64,000 nucleotides of DNA from Epiperipatus broadwayi. Its lineage: Eukaryota; Onychophora; Udeonychophora; Euonychophora; Peripatidae. Below are positions 47,791 through 61,029 of this stretch, piece by piece. Within the stretch, counting starts at the first letter, position 1, and the number at the start of each line of letters is the position of its first letter. Where the stretch lies: the NCBI GenBank assembly GCA_028023455.1, contig JAQFVV010000321.1:948211-1012210 (forward strand). Reading direction: 5' to 3'. Position numbers and translations under genes: made by a program. Under the pieces are notes generated by a model, which saw nothing but the letters and a program-made list of their open reading frames with translations, ran no database searches and had not been told where the DNA came from.

Positions 47791-50700
47791 TATAGCTATC
47801 TAACTGTTTATTTAAACTTTTTTACCTTCTAAAAGTTGAGTAGCTGTATCAATCTTAAATTTTGAAAGCTTCTTAGCTATAAAAGATTTTACATCTAATA
47901 TTTCATATACTATATTTAGAAAAAAAATTATAATAAATACTTACTAGTGCTATTATTTCTGAAAATTATTTTATAGTTATTGATCTAATTTTAAGACAAT
48001 TTTAAGACAATTTCTACTAAGTTCTTTCTATTTTTGAAGCAAGGATATATCTACATAGGAATAGTAAGTATAATCTCTGATAAATTGACACATCTGTCAC
48101 AAATCTAGTTCCAATGTCTCATTAGTGATTATATGCAACACACAAAAATTATAATTAAGGACTCCCAATCTCCAATTCTAAAAGAATTTTGTAAAAGTCA
48201 AAGAAGATAAAATGTTGCAATCAGAATATTTAAGCCTAAAATTAAAGATGGTGATGTGGTACATAGATACACAATCACATTGTTATATTTGGTACAAGAA
48301 GATGTTTAATATAATGAGAAGTTAATGATAATTGGCTTCCTAAAACTAACTAGAGGACTAAATTTGCTATAATAAAATAGTACCTTTTGATGTGCTTATA
48401 AGTTATGTTTAAATATGGAAAAAAAAATACCATTATTGTTCGATGGGATCAGCTTGCATCAGGATACTGAAGTTTTACCATCTCCATTCATTAAAAAAAA
48501 AAAAAAAACAATATTAACAATCAGTCTCCATACACATGTATAAATTGAGACAAAATAAAACAAAGAATAAAATGGAAAAAAGGTACTTCCTTTCAATTAA
48601 AATATGTATTTTTAATGTGCACGTATGTGCGTATATATATTTGAACACTTATAGAATATTTTTAATTTAAATGAAAATACATATTTATAAAGGACACACA
48701 CGCTCTCAACAATTTTCTTACCCAAATAGATAGATACATAAGAGTAGAATTTTCTTTTTTTTCGTATATTAAAAAGTAAAAACTACAAGTTTAAAGATCC
48801 ATTGCATAAAATTTGTCAAAGTCACATCTAATGACATAATTATATCAGTGACATAATTATTTTTCTATTACTTCACTTATTTACGTATGCTGAGACTAAA
48901 TTTGGGTTGACAAAAATACAAGGAAGTCCTACTAACACCAATTTTTTAAGGGCAGTAGAGCAATATATAAAAGAATAGTCTGAAAAATTAATTATTTGAC
49001 TAATAGGAAACTTATCAGGATCGAAGGTAAGTTCAATATCAGCTAAACATTTTTACTTCATGTGTTTTAGTATAACATTTAAATATAATGAATTACCTAT
49101 AAAATTTAGAGTAAAATAATATTTTCATATATTTTTAGTATAAATATTTAAATATAAACTTATGCGTCTAAAATAGTATGTATAAATTAGTAAGAACTAA
49201 CTAGTGGACAGCAATAACAAACTTCCGATGATGGAAAGCAAGTATTCTAGATTGTTTAATAAAAGTGTCTTATACTGGGAAAAATTGGGAGTCATAGAAA
49301 CATAGATTATATATTGTGTATAAATAAATGTTTGTATGTGAATAAATACTACAAACTTTCAAAAAATTTGTTTATATTTTAACAAAATTCTAATGACTGA
49401 ATAACTTTCTCTTCTCATATATATATATAATATCGTGGGAGAGACAAAATTTTTATTTTAAAGATAATCAAATTTAATATAATCCTTCGGTATTTAAGTC
49501 ACAAAACTAATGAATGAAAATAAATTATTTTCATTCAGTTAAGTCCTTATATCGTCATTTAGATTAGGCAATAATTTCAAAGTGCATAAAATTTAAATCA
49601 ATTTATATGCCTATAATTATGGCTTAGGTACTAAACGGCATTAAATTTCACCAGTGCTAAGTTGAAGTTAGAAATTTGGTTTTCCAATGATGTTTTATAT
49701 GTGCTACTATGTATAGATAGTTACAAAAGCTTTTAAATAGCCCACTGTATAACAAAGGCTTCTCAATCAACGATACATAAGTCAAATCAAGAAGAAGAGG
49801 ATGTTAATCATCATGGTTTCTAAATGTGAAAGCACTTTCTAAGTATGAACATCTAAACAATCATTTATTAATTAATTTAGGATGTTAACAATAATAGTTA
49901 TGTTTCAGGTACCCAGAAAAAAACACTTTCAAGTGTTATTAGAAGCTGAAAAAATTTAAAGTTTATTCATCCGACACAAACCAGATTATAATTATGGCAA
50001 GCAGATGTACTATTTTTGCACCATAATACTCATTATATATATATATATACCATAAAATAATTTACTGCAAGTAAAGACTTCTCCAATAACCTCCCATAGA
50101 GAAATAATAAAGTAGTTGATATTAAATCATATAATTGTACAATTGCTAGATGATAAAAAGTTATCACATTTTTTATTTCATCCTTTTTTACAACATAAAA
50201 AATTTAGATACCCGTTTTCCAATCAATACTGATTAGTCAACTATCTGAAAAAAACAATCTTAATCCTGATTAGAAATTAAAATCATTTCAAGTTTTGAAA
50301 TCCAAGTTGTAGGCATGACAAGTACTTGTACCAATTATTATATTATGAAAGATATACAAAAGAATTTTCACAGGTTTTTATAGAACTAAACAATAAAAAT
50401 TTAATGACAATGCATGTATTTAGATAAATTTCCAGTTACCATAAAATAATGAAAAATACTAATTAAAGTAAACAAAAATATTTATGACATAATTTGAATT
50501 TACAATGTCAGTTTTAAGTGGTACTTTGTTTTATTACACCATAATTGGAAACTGTTAGAAAATTAAAGGAATTATATAAAAAAATTTGCATTAGAGTGTA
50601 CATGTGGAGATTTATAAAAAATAATATATATGAAGGAATGCAAAAAATGTAAAGGAGAAGATATAAGAATAATATTTAAAATATTCAAGAATTTTTAAAT

Positions 50701-50848
50701 TTTTTTTATCATTTACATATATAACATACAACCAAAAAATAATCAGAACCATTCTCTGAAGGTCCAGAACGCTGTAGTTCATGCTTCAACCACTAGAGGT
50801 CGCTTGTGGAAACCTCTCCTCCCTGCATCAATCTACTGATAATCAAAG
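47791..50848. other. Long AT-rich spacer
   Basis: A poly-A tract at 48491-48507 and a GACAATTTTAA micro-duplication at 47994-48010. No gene recognised; the first few hundred bases could be the 5' part of the LINE to their left. Confidence 0.4.
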
Positions 50849-51600
50849 TCATGCTACTATGTAGTAAATGTTTTTGTAGGGTGTTGCTCTTATTTGTTGA
50901 ATTTTATAATAGCTGAAAAGTTGGAACAACTTACAATTCTGTTTTCTGTTAGGGAAAATGGCAGGAAAACAGTTGTAATCTTGAAATAAATTACAAGCAA
51001 GGAGAAAACACAAGTTTATGGGTGGTTTAATGAAAGTATTAAATTCATCACATCCCAAAAATGCATAGACTCATCATGTCCCAAAAAGCATCGCAAGTAA
51101 AATCCAATGTCAAGATGAGCTGACTAAATTTTATTTATGCAAATGACATTGTTCACTCAGAATTTCTTTGTAACAATTAGACACTTTACCTCTAGGTTCT
51201 GAAATGTTTGTGTGATGTAACAAAATGAAAATATTCCAATTTGTAGTAAAGTGAGCTATTCAAGCTTCACCATGATAACATGCAAGCACACAAAACCTTA
51301 TATGTAACACAATTTTTAATTAAAAACAGTATGACCTACTCAATCCACCAGCCGTATTCACCTGATTTTGCTTCATGCAACTTCTTTTAATTCCCTTAAA
51401 TGTAAAAATGCATCAAAAAAAGTTTTGCTACTTACAGACAATGAAAAAAAAAATGATGGACGCATTTAAAGGCATTATTTTGCAAGAGTTTTAGGACTAC
51501 TATAAAAATGCAAAAAATATCTTTAGACTGGTGCGTTACATCAAATGGACAGTACTTTGAGAGAGTTTAGATATGTAACACCTAAAAATAAATACATACT
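50849..51600 (+). pseudogene. Decayed mariner transposase
   Basis: Plus-strand fragments in several frames follow mariner order. An N-terminal part EQLTILFSVRENGRKTVVIL and QVYGWFNESIKFI (50925-51045) corresponds to the helix-turn-helix region. LLHHDNMQAHKTLYVTQFL (51262-51315) contains the HHDNAPAH catalytic signature with its Asp. SIHQPYSPDFASCNFF (51340-51390) is the PPYSPDLAPCDFF block, where the second catalytic Asp is Asn here. WCVTSNGQYFER (51530-51560) is the C-terminal GxYFE. Multiple stops and frameshifts. Terminal repeats were not identified. It is older than, and not obviously the source of, the small mariner at 5597-6104. Confidence 0.78.
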
Positions 51601-51738
51601 TTTTTATTACAAAAATTTATGGTTTTTCATCCCTTCTTTGTATATATTTCCACTTTTATTATTAAAAGGAGGTTACTTTAACAACAGCTTGATATTGTCG
51701 ATTGTTATTAATATTGGGATTGTTTAAGTGTTGACTGG

Positions 51739-51740
<2 letters not shown>

Positions 51741-51826
<86 letters not shown>
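51741..51826. repeat. (TA)n microsatellite, about 85 bp
   Basis: Pure TA dinucleotides. Confidence 0.97.
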
Positions 51827-51828
<2 letters not shown>

Positions 51829-52589
51829 AGAGTTAGAAAGACAGAGATCAGAAACAGAGATTGTCTATTGACATATTAAATAATTATTTCAATAAAATGC
51901 TATGATAAAATCTAAGTTCAATTGATGATTAAAGTAATAATTTGTTATTGCTTACCACTCCCACAATGCAATTCTACCTACCATCTCATATTTAGAAAAA
52001 CTTTGTAGACTTTAATGGGTTGCTGCCATTTGAAGTTGTATTATAAAATAAAAATAATATATATGTAATATTTTATAAAAATCACTTTTATTTAACTTGA
52101 TAAGGGAATGTACTAAAAACCAAAAAAAATTTTTTTTTCTTCAATCATAATTTTGATTGTTATATGTAATTTGGAATAAAAGTGTGCATATCTATAAAAT
52201 GTTGTTGAAGATAAAAAAAATGTATAAATATTATTTTTTATTTTTTTTGTATTCCAATATTTTGCAATGGACTTTTTCAAATTTAAAAACTAGAAATCTA
52301 AATGAGGCCATATAATTTCAGTCTTTGAAATGAAATTCACTTGTGTTAAAAATCATTTACAAGATTTTTTTAAGTATAAAGGCAGATTTTTTTTAAAAAA
52401 ATGCTAGTTTAATTAACAGTCAAAAAACATTAGGATTTTATTCTTCATTTCTTTTTTTTTTTAATTTAGTTAACTGTAAATGCTTTTTATAGTCTTGAAA
52501 TTCAATGAAAACATTTTTAAAAATATACTAACATCTATTTCTATTTTTATATTGGACTATTTCCATCATGTAATAATGTTTTTAGAGAT
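51827..52589. other. AT-rich spacer
   Basis: Nothing recognised. Confidence 0.4.
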
Positions 52590-52835
52590 ATTATTCTCCC
52601 CTCTTCTTCAGGTGTTGCTGACCTGACCAGTGACAGTACTAGCAAGGGATTTGATCCTGGACCCTTAGATTCTTGAGTACTAAATTTTAAGGTATTTTTC
52701 CTTCTTCTTCTGGTGTTGCTGGCCTGACCAGTGATAGTACTTACTAGCATGGGATTAGAACCTGGACCCTTAGATTCTTGAGTATTGGATTTTAAGATAA
52801 CACTCTAACCATCTGAGCTGTCCTGCCAAATGCAG
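52590..52835 (-). repeat. tRNA-Leu-like SINE with duplicated body
   Basis: On the minus strand from 52835 it starts GGCAGGACAGCTCAGATGGTT (A box), continues AGAGTGTTATCTTAAAATCC, in which TAA sits at the anticodon position, then a long variable-arm-like segment ACTCAAGAATCT, GGGTCCAGGTTCTAATCCC (B box), and a body AGTACTATCACTGGTCAGGC and CAGCAACACC. The part from the variable arm through the body is repeated once more (52590-52700) with small differences, a tandem duplication of about 125 bp. The class-II-like layout suggests derivation from a tRNA-Leu(UAA)-like gene. Confidence 0.68.
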
Positions 52836-54603
52836 CAGTCTGTAGAAATTTCATATACTTATTTATGAGGTTCCTCCTGATTTCTCCACTTTTTCCTAAG
52901 AGCAAAGTTGATTAGTGATTACCGTACATTATGTATAGACATACTAGGTTGGCTTATGGGATTTTTTGCCATTGTCATGTGAGCAGCTTTCTTAAATTTT
53001 CTTCTCTGTACCTTTTCTTCTCTATGCAATATTTTTGTATTTCCCAATTGAACATATGTTCATTGGCACATACATGGTCTGCTATCTTAGACACATCTGT
53101 TTTCTCTCTTCTGACTTACTGAACTGATAATAGTACAGTTTGAAATTTAGCCTGCCAATACTGTTAGGCTGGATAACCCTAAAATATTACATTGTCATCA
53201 TCAATCTTTAACATGTTTACAAAACTTGAAGAAAATATGCTTTATAGAAGAAATTAATTACAAGATTCAACCCAAATAAACTAACAAACAAAATTTCTAA
53301 ATTAAATCAACACAATTAAAAAACCTTCAAGGTAATAATGTGCTATGCTGAAAGTAATATTAACACATCAATTGTATGAAGAATTATTTTGTATTGTTTG
53401 TTTAGATTACCTTATAACATATAGCAAGAAATTTTTCTTCAGTGAATCTTATATTTTAACAAACTTGCAAACATTATCCAATCATTTTAGCTTTCTTCAC
53501 TTAGAGAAAATCATAAATCTTGTAATTGTGATTATTTTTATATAATATAGCCTATTAATTCTGATATTCTTGATGAATTTCAGACCATATTTAATATTAA
53601 GTTTACCTATTTATTTTCTACTAATATTGAAGGACCATCATTTTTGAACAATAATTCCCCTCCACAATTCCAACATTTTTACATAGGCTTTATTTCATTT
53701 ATAATTTTTGTTGTTTTCAGCCAATCCAAAATAGTCTTTAACACATTTCAAATTGTAGTCTCATAAATCCCACATGACGTTTATATATATATATGATTTT
53801 TTTTCCTTTAGTCTCTTTCATAATTCTTATGATTCTTTAAATATATAAAACCTTCCCATTACAAATATAAGAATATAAACCTCTGAAGTAATTTCAGAGG
53901 TGTATTTCTAAATGAATTAGTTCTCTTTAATTGGTTTAAGTTACAATGTGTTCATTTGCTAAGAAATCCAGTCATATATCACGTGCCAATAAACGTACTG
54001 ATATAGTACATGTTCGACTCCATTTTGAATTTTATAACTCACCCAAAATCCCCGGTGACACATTCAATCGATAATGACCGGATTATCAATAGAGCATACT
54101 AATCATGAAGGTCATATTATATAACACTTATACTTTAGTTTTAAATTTAATGTATTCGTAATCATCTAGCCAATTTAAATTAATCTGTGTTCTTTATCTT
54201 CTAGTTAAGAAACAAAGTATTGAAAAAAATATCTTAAACTAGTTTTCGGTCAACAGAAGTGTATATACCACTTAGATACCTACTAGCTAACTATTAAAAA
54301 CAACATTAATAAGATTATGGGGTTTATATTACTTTTAAAAAAATAAAGAAACCTTCAAGTGATATACAGTAGCGAACAAAGAAGTTCAAATAAGAAAAAA
54401 CTAAAATCCTATTATTTGTAAAAATAATATGCTGTATTTCGTATTATAAGTTATAATCTTTTGGCATATTAATAAAAAGTAGGTTAATTAGGTTTTTTTA
54501 TTTTTTTTTTAAAGTAGAAAACGTAAATTATCTTTTGATTTTTTTCAAAGGCTTATAACAAATGTAAATTGCATTTTGATTTTTGAAAGATTTATGTAAA
54601 TTC
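52836..54603. other. Spacer
   Basis: AT-rich. CAGTCATATATCACGTG at 53970-53986 recurs at 54887-54900 next to the family B fragment, so part of this area may be worn repeat. Confidence 0.4.
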
Positions 54604-54915
54604 GGACATTATATGATTTCTTAACGTCAGTGAAGCGCTAGGATATTCAAGCATTAGATTTAAGATACCGAGTCAAGCCCAGCATTTTATCTAATGGTTA
54701 ACTATTAAGTAGAAAATCTGAAATTTTCAGACATCCATATGTCTCCAAATCCAGCTACCTACCTTAAATAGCCATATGGGATTGAACTAAGTTCAGATAC
54801 ATCATATATTAATAGATTTAGAAATGTAAAATCGCCAAAGCCTTAAGAGTTTAAAACAATAATTGCAAGGAAATAAAGTCATATATCACGTGATTTGTTA
54901 AGATCTCTTGGCGCG
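54604..54915 (-). repeat. Hammerhead repeat family B, truncated third copy
   Basis: Minus-strand copy sharing GTTCAGTCCCATATGGC-type sequence (reads AGCCATATGGGATTGAACTA on the plus strand), TCTGAAATTTTCAGA, GCTTGAATATCCTAGC and a tail with TATATCACGTGA. The hammerhead is broken: after GAAUAUCCUAGCG the core reads CUGACGU and runs straight into AAGAAA with no stem II or 3' half. Confidence 0.68.
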
Positions 54916-56427
54916 CTTATTATATAACATTTATAATGTCTTCATATATTCGTACCAAATTGCACTTTGATCTATAAGTACCAAATTTCATGCACTCACA
55001 CCTTTAATATCATCCACTTAGATAAATATAATAATATATATAATTAAAATGGATGTCAACAAAGATATAATTACAAAAATTGTAATATTTGTAAATTAAA
55101 TTGTATACATAAAAACTAATAATTTTACACGTTATAAATGTTAAATTGATTGAAATAATATTAACTTTTCATGCAGTAAAAAAATTAATATCGTTTGAAA
55201 ATATTTACTTCCTGCTTACATCGCAAGTTTATTAAATAAGGCGGGAAATTTTATTTGACAAAAAAAGTTTTTTGTTATGTAACATGATAAAACTTGTTTA
55301 GACTATCGAATAACTTACTATACGTTTGAGGGATTAATGTTATCTTTACTATTCCATCTTCATATCATAAAAAAACTATTACTTTATGCTGTAACTCAAA
55401 CATACTGGGAAGGGGGAGGGTTATGTACAATATTTGTAGTACAGTACTTATTTTTTATAGTTATTTTATAATTCATCATTGATAGTTTATGTAAATATTT
55501 TATACCGATGATTTTTAAAATATGCGACTTTAAATTCTACTGCACTTCAGTATAAAAGCAAATAACCTCATTTAATTGCTTATTTAAACCTTAATTTTTC
55601 TAACTGAATTTTTAATTCGAAATATATATTAATATTTTCAACCAGGTGTTTTAACTATGAAGTTTTCGAATATAGTATTAGTACAAATGATTATTAGAAA
55701 TGTAAGTATTTACATCATAAATAAATTGTATTCTACCATGTGTTGTAAAGAATATATCAATGCTCTGAGTTATATAACAAATATGAAGTACGGTTTATTT
55801 ACAAATATTTCTGATTTTGTTTAAAATTCCACATATTCCATTATCACCTCAAGACTTTTATATAAACCATACATAAACAATGAGTTTTTTTTATAGATTA
55901 TAAGTTGACATAAGACTTTGCTTTATACAAGACAATGGTTAAATGTATTTTATATAGATAACGAATAAGTGTTGGATCTCATAGTTCTTTGGAAAATTTA
56001 ATATCCAGTATCTTTGAAGTCAGAAGCATCAGTTTCATATAGAAAGTGATAGTTATTTCTTTATTGCAAAAGCAAAACAAATCGCTGCATTGATCTACAG
56101 ATTAGACTTAGAATGGTTCAGTTATGATTCTTTGTAGCTTTTATTTGATAGTTCTTCTTCCATTTAATAGCAAAATTTCCCCAGCTGTTGTTAAAAATGT
56201 TAATATCAAAAACATAAGTTTACACATACTTTGGTTACATGTTTATTATTGTTGTAAAATTAAATAATTATTTTTTTAGAATTCTTCGATGTTGGTTTTC
56301 AGATTTTATTTAAACTTATTTGTCTAAAACATAAAATTAAGCAACCAAAAATATTTCAATGTCAAATAGAAAATGCGTAATAGTAAATAAGAAAGACATT
56401 CTACAGAAGTACTTACTGCTGTGTTTT
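54916..56427. other. AT-rich spacer
   Basis: No feature recognised. Confidence 0.4.
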
Positions 56428-56614
56428 ATCTTGTTCAGGGCCGGCGCTGGGTACTAGGCGCCCGCATGCAAATTTGATTTTGGCACCCCTGTCAATATGT
56501 ATGTTTACTAAAGTCACCCGACCGTGTCCCGTGGCATTTTAAAAAAGTCATGATTTTTAGAAAGAATGCACGATGTAATGCTATTTTTGATATCAAAAAT
56601 AGCATAAAATTGAT

Positions 56615-56673
56615 TGTTAAATTATATATTATTTCATACAAACGGTTTGTATGAAATAATATATAATTTAACA
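56615..56673. repeat. Perfect 29-bp-arm palindrome
   Basis: Arms 56615-56643 and 56645-56673 are exact reverse complements around a single G. They begin TGTTAAATTATATATT and end AATATATAATTTAACA. Cruciform-capable. Confidence 0.93.
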
Positions 56674-56958
56674 CGGCAAATTTAGATGTTAGAAAAATTT
56701 GCAGAAATTTTAAAAATAATGTGTTTGTTAAAAATAGACAGAGTGATTCAAATATATATATATAATAAATTAAAAAAAAATAATGTTTGAGATTAAAATA
56801 TTTAAATGTTTAAAATAATTTTCGAAAAACATTTACATATTTTAATCTCAAATATTTTTTTTTTTAAAAATTTCATATTTATTATTTGCGTCACTCTCTG
56901 TTTTTAACAAACCCATTATTTTTAAAATTTTTGCTAATTTTTCTAACCTCTAAATTTA
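56674..56958. repeat. 285-bp imperfect inverted repeat
   Basis: The left arm carries GCAAATTTAGATGTTAGAAA, TGTTTGTTAAAAATAGACAG and GAGTGATTCAAATAT. The right arm mirrors it as CACTCTCTGTTTTTAACAAAC and TTTCTAACCTCTAAATTTATGC, meeting in an AT-rich loop near 56815. Confidence 0.8.
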
Positions 56959-57315
56959 TGCAAATATTAGCAAATTTAATAATAAATTTACAATTTATAA
57001 ATGAAATAATTTTAAAAAAAGATAATATTACAAACATACATATTTAATTTATTATTATTAATGTACGCTATATCTATATAAACGCTCCATATAAACCAAA
57101 TTTTTAATCAGCCCCCCCCCCCCGGTCAATGGTGTCCCGTTTTACCAATGTTAAAATCTGGTCACTTTAATGTATACCACCTACATGTTATAAATATTAG
57201 TGTACAAAATCTTTCTAAGGGAAACAAACAAGGCAATGTAAATAAATAATTTTTAATATTAAAAAAAAAGAAAATACAGTTAAAAAAAGTAAATGCATTA
57301 CAAAACATGTTATAA

Positions 57316-59816
57316 TTATAATAATTTTATACTCCTTGACTTCATATTAATAAACCTTGATATGATTGTATTTATTTCCAGTTCTGCACAAATATCATTT
57401 TCAATAGCAATTAATGCCAAATTAACAAGCCGTTTTTGTGACATAGTTGTTCTCAAGTAAGTTTTAATTAATTTTAACTTAGAAAAAGAGCGTTCACCGC
57501 TTGCAACACTAACAGGTAATGTTAATAATATTCTTAAAGCTATTGATAAGTTTGACATAGATAAATTATTAGAAACTATAAAATTAAGTGTTTCGAAAGG
57601 GTTTTGAGAATTTAAAAAATCCTTTTGAAAAATATCTCGAAAAGCACATAATTCAATCGAATAAATCTGTAGCATTAATATCTTTACTGTTATCAAATTT
57701 CAAAATATTTTCTAAATCTTTGCATTTTGCTTGTAACTCGCTCTTATTAATTTCTGATATTTTATATAGAAAATTGAAATTATTATAACATGCTTCGAGG
57801 AGTTCAAAGCGTTCTGTTAAAGAATTAATCGCTACATCTAAAAGTGTAAAAAACATGTTTATTTTAAATTTTTCTTCAGGTATTTGAGGTGTTTCAGTCC
57901 TGATGCTCGTAATCAAATTGATGAAGTTTTTTCCGTTGTCGAACTTCTTTGGCAGTTTTAAATTCTTTCTCTCCATCAACCTCTTCGCTAAGTTCATCTG
58001 CAATTTTGAGAATGTTTTTGAAATTTGAATCTGATCGATATTCTCGTAAAAATTTATTTAGATTTGCGATCGATTCTAAAGCAAGTGAAGCATTCATATT
58101 TACATTTTGGAGCATTTTACTGACAGGATTTATTCTATTTAATATATCATGCCAAATTATTAAAGAACAAATAAATTTGTAATCCTTAAGGTTAGTGCAG
58201 AGTGATTGAGCTTCATGTTGAATTTCTCTATTAAAAGATTCGTTGTTCATTATTTCATAGAGTGCATCATAAATTTCACCCAACTGATACCGTAGAGGCC
58301 GGATTGCATCAATTCTGCTTTCCCATCGTGTTTCTGATGGTTGTTTTAGAGTTAAAGTTTTAATAAATTTTAAAAGGATTGACCACCGTTTATAAGATGA
58401 TGAAAAAAAATTGTATATTTTTTGAACAATTGCAAAAAAAAAACGAATTGTATCTACATTGACTTTGGCGTGCATCGTTTATGATTAAGTTTAAAGAATG
58501 AGCAGCACATGGTACGTAAAATGCACGAGGGTTTTTGGTTAAAATCAAATTTTGAAGTTCAGCCTTTTTGCCTTTCATGTTGGCCCCATTATCATACCCT
58601 TGACCACGCATGTCTTCAATGGGAATCTTCCATTTTTCCAGTTGTTCAATTATTGTTGTACATAAACCTCGTCCAGTGGAATCTGTTATATCTATGAAAC
58701 CTAAAAAGTTTTCTCTAATTTTAACCGTTCCATTATTACAAAAAACGAAGCGAATAATTATGGTCATTTGTTCAGTTTTACTTGCATCTGGTGTACAATC
58801 TAAAATAATAGAATAATATTTGGATTTCTTTATCGATAATAAAATTGTTTCCCTAATTGCTTTACTTAAAATTTCCAATAATTCATTTTGGCTATCTTTG
58901 CTCAAATAATGTACTCTATTGTTTTGATCTAGGGTCCTCTCAACATGATTTTCCATAACGGGATCAAACTTCGCAAATAATTCAATTAATTTTAAAAAAT
59001 TTCCGTTATTTTTTTCGTATAATTTATCAGATGATCCGCGAAATGCTAAATTTTGACTACCAAGGAATTTGATAATTTCAATCAGCCGTTCCAAAACACT
59101 CCTCCAATGTTTCTTTTCCATTTCATATAAATTTTGAGATTGACAATCAATAGTAATTTTGTTTTTTAATCTTTTCTCAAGTTCATTCCAATTCAATAAA
59201 CTTTTCATGTGAGCCATACTAGTTTCATGTCTGTGTAAAGTTGTACTTAAATTTCTCCAATTATTGTATCCTTCTATGAGGCTAGATTCAGTAGATCCAA
59301 AAACTTTGCAACAAAAGCAAAACACAGAGTTCAAAATTTCGAAATAAATAAGCCATTTTCGAAAAACTACTTCTCCGTTTTCCATTTTTCTATTATAATA
59401 TACATCAGAAAATTTACGGCCATGTACATCGTTCGGATATATAATATCTTTCTTTTGAACAGGTCCCATTTCTACTAAAATAACACGTAGTTTGTCATCG
59501 ATTTTATTCCATTCAGCTGGATCTTCTAAATTTGTACACATTTGATATGATATTGGCACAATGACTTTGTTGTCACTTAACTGTTTCTTACTAAAATCTT
59601 GTTCAATATTTTCAACAGTTCCCTGTGATCTAGATGATGTGCACGGTTCTGGTTCTTGTTGAGTATAAGCTATTTCAGAAGCAGTTGATATTTTAAGATA
59701 TTTATTAAGTGATCCACTTTGTTTTTTAATGTTTGCTATTTTTTCAGCTTGGCGTTATGATTTTGTGCACCGGATAGTTTTTTCTTAGTTTTTGATTCCA
59801 TATTACTTTTACTCAT
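57316..59816 (-). pseudogene. hAT transposase (TTF/ZMYM1-like), frameshifted
   Basis: Likely start is ATG at 59816, with an N-terminal KLSGAQ motif typical of the family. A frameshift near 59755-59740 precedes the long frame read through to 58390. In that frame (counting from the GTG-derived residue at 59559) FCFCCKVFG at 80-88 and H111/H117 form the TTF-type zinc finger. LDCTPD at 254 and RGQGYDNGANM at 318-328 carry catalytic Asp residues, and CAAHSLNLII at 351-360 is the conserved CxxH block. Further frameshifts fall near 58470, 57895 and 57665. The C-terminus has LPVSVASGERSFSKLKLIKT and YLRTTMSQKRL, the hAT dimerisation domain. Full length would be near the family's usual 650-800 residues. 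It lies in matching hAT ends and is dead by frameshift, though few changes separate it from an intact frame. Confidence 0.92.
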
Positions 59817-61029
59817 GAACGCCACTTTAAAATAATTTTCAAATGTAATAAATAAATAAATACGGACTCTAATTTATATATTTACATCATGTATCTTAAT
59901 ACTTAAGATTATATATCGCTAATTTAGATGTCCAACACAAATTACTTCTTGCGCCAAAATACAAAACTCTATACTGCGGAGGGGAAGAAGTTGTTTAACT
60001 TGTTTACCTAAAAAAGGCAGCTAATAAATTGGAAATATTCAGCCATTGACATTAAAAATGGTCAGGTTTTAAAATAACTCAAGTGTCCAGTTTTTACGCT
60101 TGATTGAACATTTTAGTTTTACCATTGGCAAGATTTTCTTTTGTTATCATATATTTTTCTAATTAACACAGGTGGCCTGCCAGGCCTGATTTGCGATTTC
60201 AATAGAAAATTTCCTGGGATTATAATTATTGTTTACAAGTTCTTACTAAGATTTTAAAATTTGCGATAAACATCATAAGCAAACGTATGTAATTAATTTG
60301 CAAACCTAATTAGTATGCAGAAAAAATAGACTTTTGACAACGATTAAAATATATAAAATAAAAAGTAAACTGAAAATTATATTAAGTTTACTGGAATTAT
60401 ACCTATAATATATATTACATACACGTTCGAATATTTATATCAAATTATTATTTAAATAAAAAATTAGAAAATGTTTTATTTTGCAATATTATAATCGTTT
60501 CTTACGATTTCAAAATTATGTACATGATCTAATATATATATACGCATATACATACATAAGTTCTAATTTATAATACTTTTAGTGGGTGTTTATTTATATA
60601 TTTGCTAGCAGAAAGTTACTTATAGTTTACTATAAGCAGTACTATATATATATAAACATTACAATATGAAATTTGTAATATAATAAACTTTATGTTTAGT
60701 TTATTGTTCATGATAAATAATAGATTTGATTGTTTTATATTTTTAATATTAAGCAGAGCTTGTGTGCAGGCCTGCTTGTGTGTGTCATTTAATAAGATAT
60801 AATATGACTTCATATGATTTTCAATAATCTACTCTCAATAATTTTTGTAAATAAACATTTGAGAATAATATTCTTCAAATGTGAGTATTTTTGTTAGTAG
60901 AGTTTTAATTTCTCAGGGATGGCGCCTTCTTTTTCAGATGCTAATCTCTCAGTGATGGCGCCTCCTTCTGCCAGCGCCCGCATGCCTAGCATGCGTTGCA
61001 TGCCCGCTTCCGCCGGCCCTGATCTTGTT

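Larger units (their letters stand above)
56511..57167. mobile_element. Nested TA-flanked MITE with internal palindromes
   Basis: Ends AAGTCACCCGA (56511) and, complemented, AAGTGACCAGA (57167) match at 9 of 11. Both are followed by a GTGTCCCGT(G/T)-type block, and TA lies on each side (56509-56510, 57168-57169). Inside are a perfect 29-bp-arm palindrome (56615-56673) and a longer imperfect inverted repeat (about 56674-56958). No coding capacity. TA targeting suggests the Tc1/mariner or a related superfamily. It lies in the 3' flank of the hAT transposase and so inserted after or with the hAT. Confidence 0.72.
56428..61029 (-). mobile_element. hAT transposon with perfect 8-bp target duplication
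   Basis: The element runs from CAGGGCCGGCG at 56436 to its exact reverse complement CGCCGGCCCTG ending at 61021 (11-bp perfect inverted repeat). Flanking 8-mers are both ATCTTGTT (56428-56435 and 61022-61029). Just inside, both ends have GC-rich subterminal sequence with GCGCCCGCATGC-type repeats, candidate transposase-binding sites, in an otherwise AT-rich window. The 4586-bp body holds a minus-strand transposase pseudogene and a nested TA-flanked MITE. The perfect flanks indicate a much younger insertion than the hAT at 11.2-15.4 kb. Confidence 0.95.

Noticed and set aside
57949-58816. Plus-strand ORFs within the hAT transposase
   Set aside because: Antisense shadows; the minus strand carries the conserved motifs.
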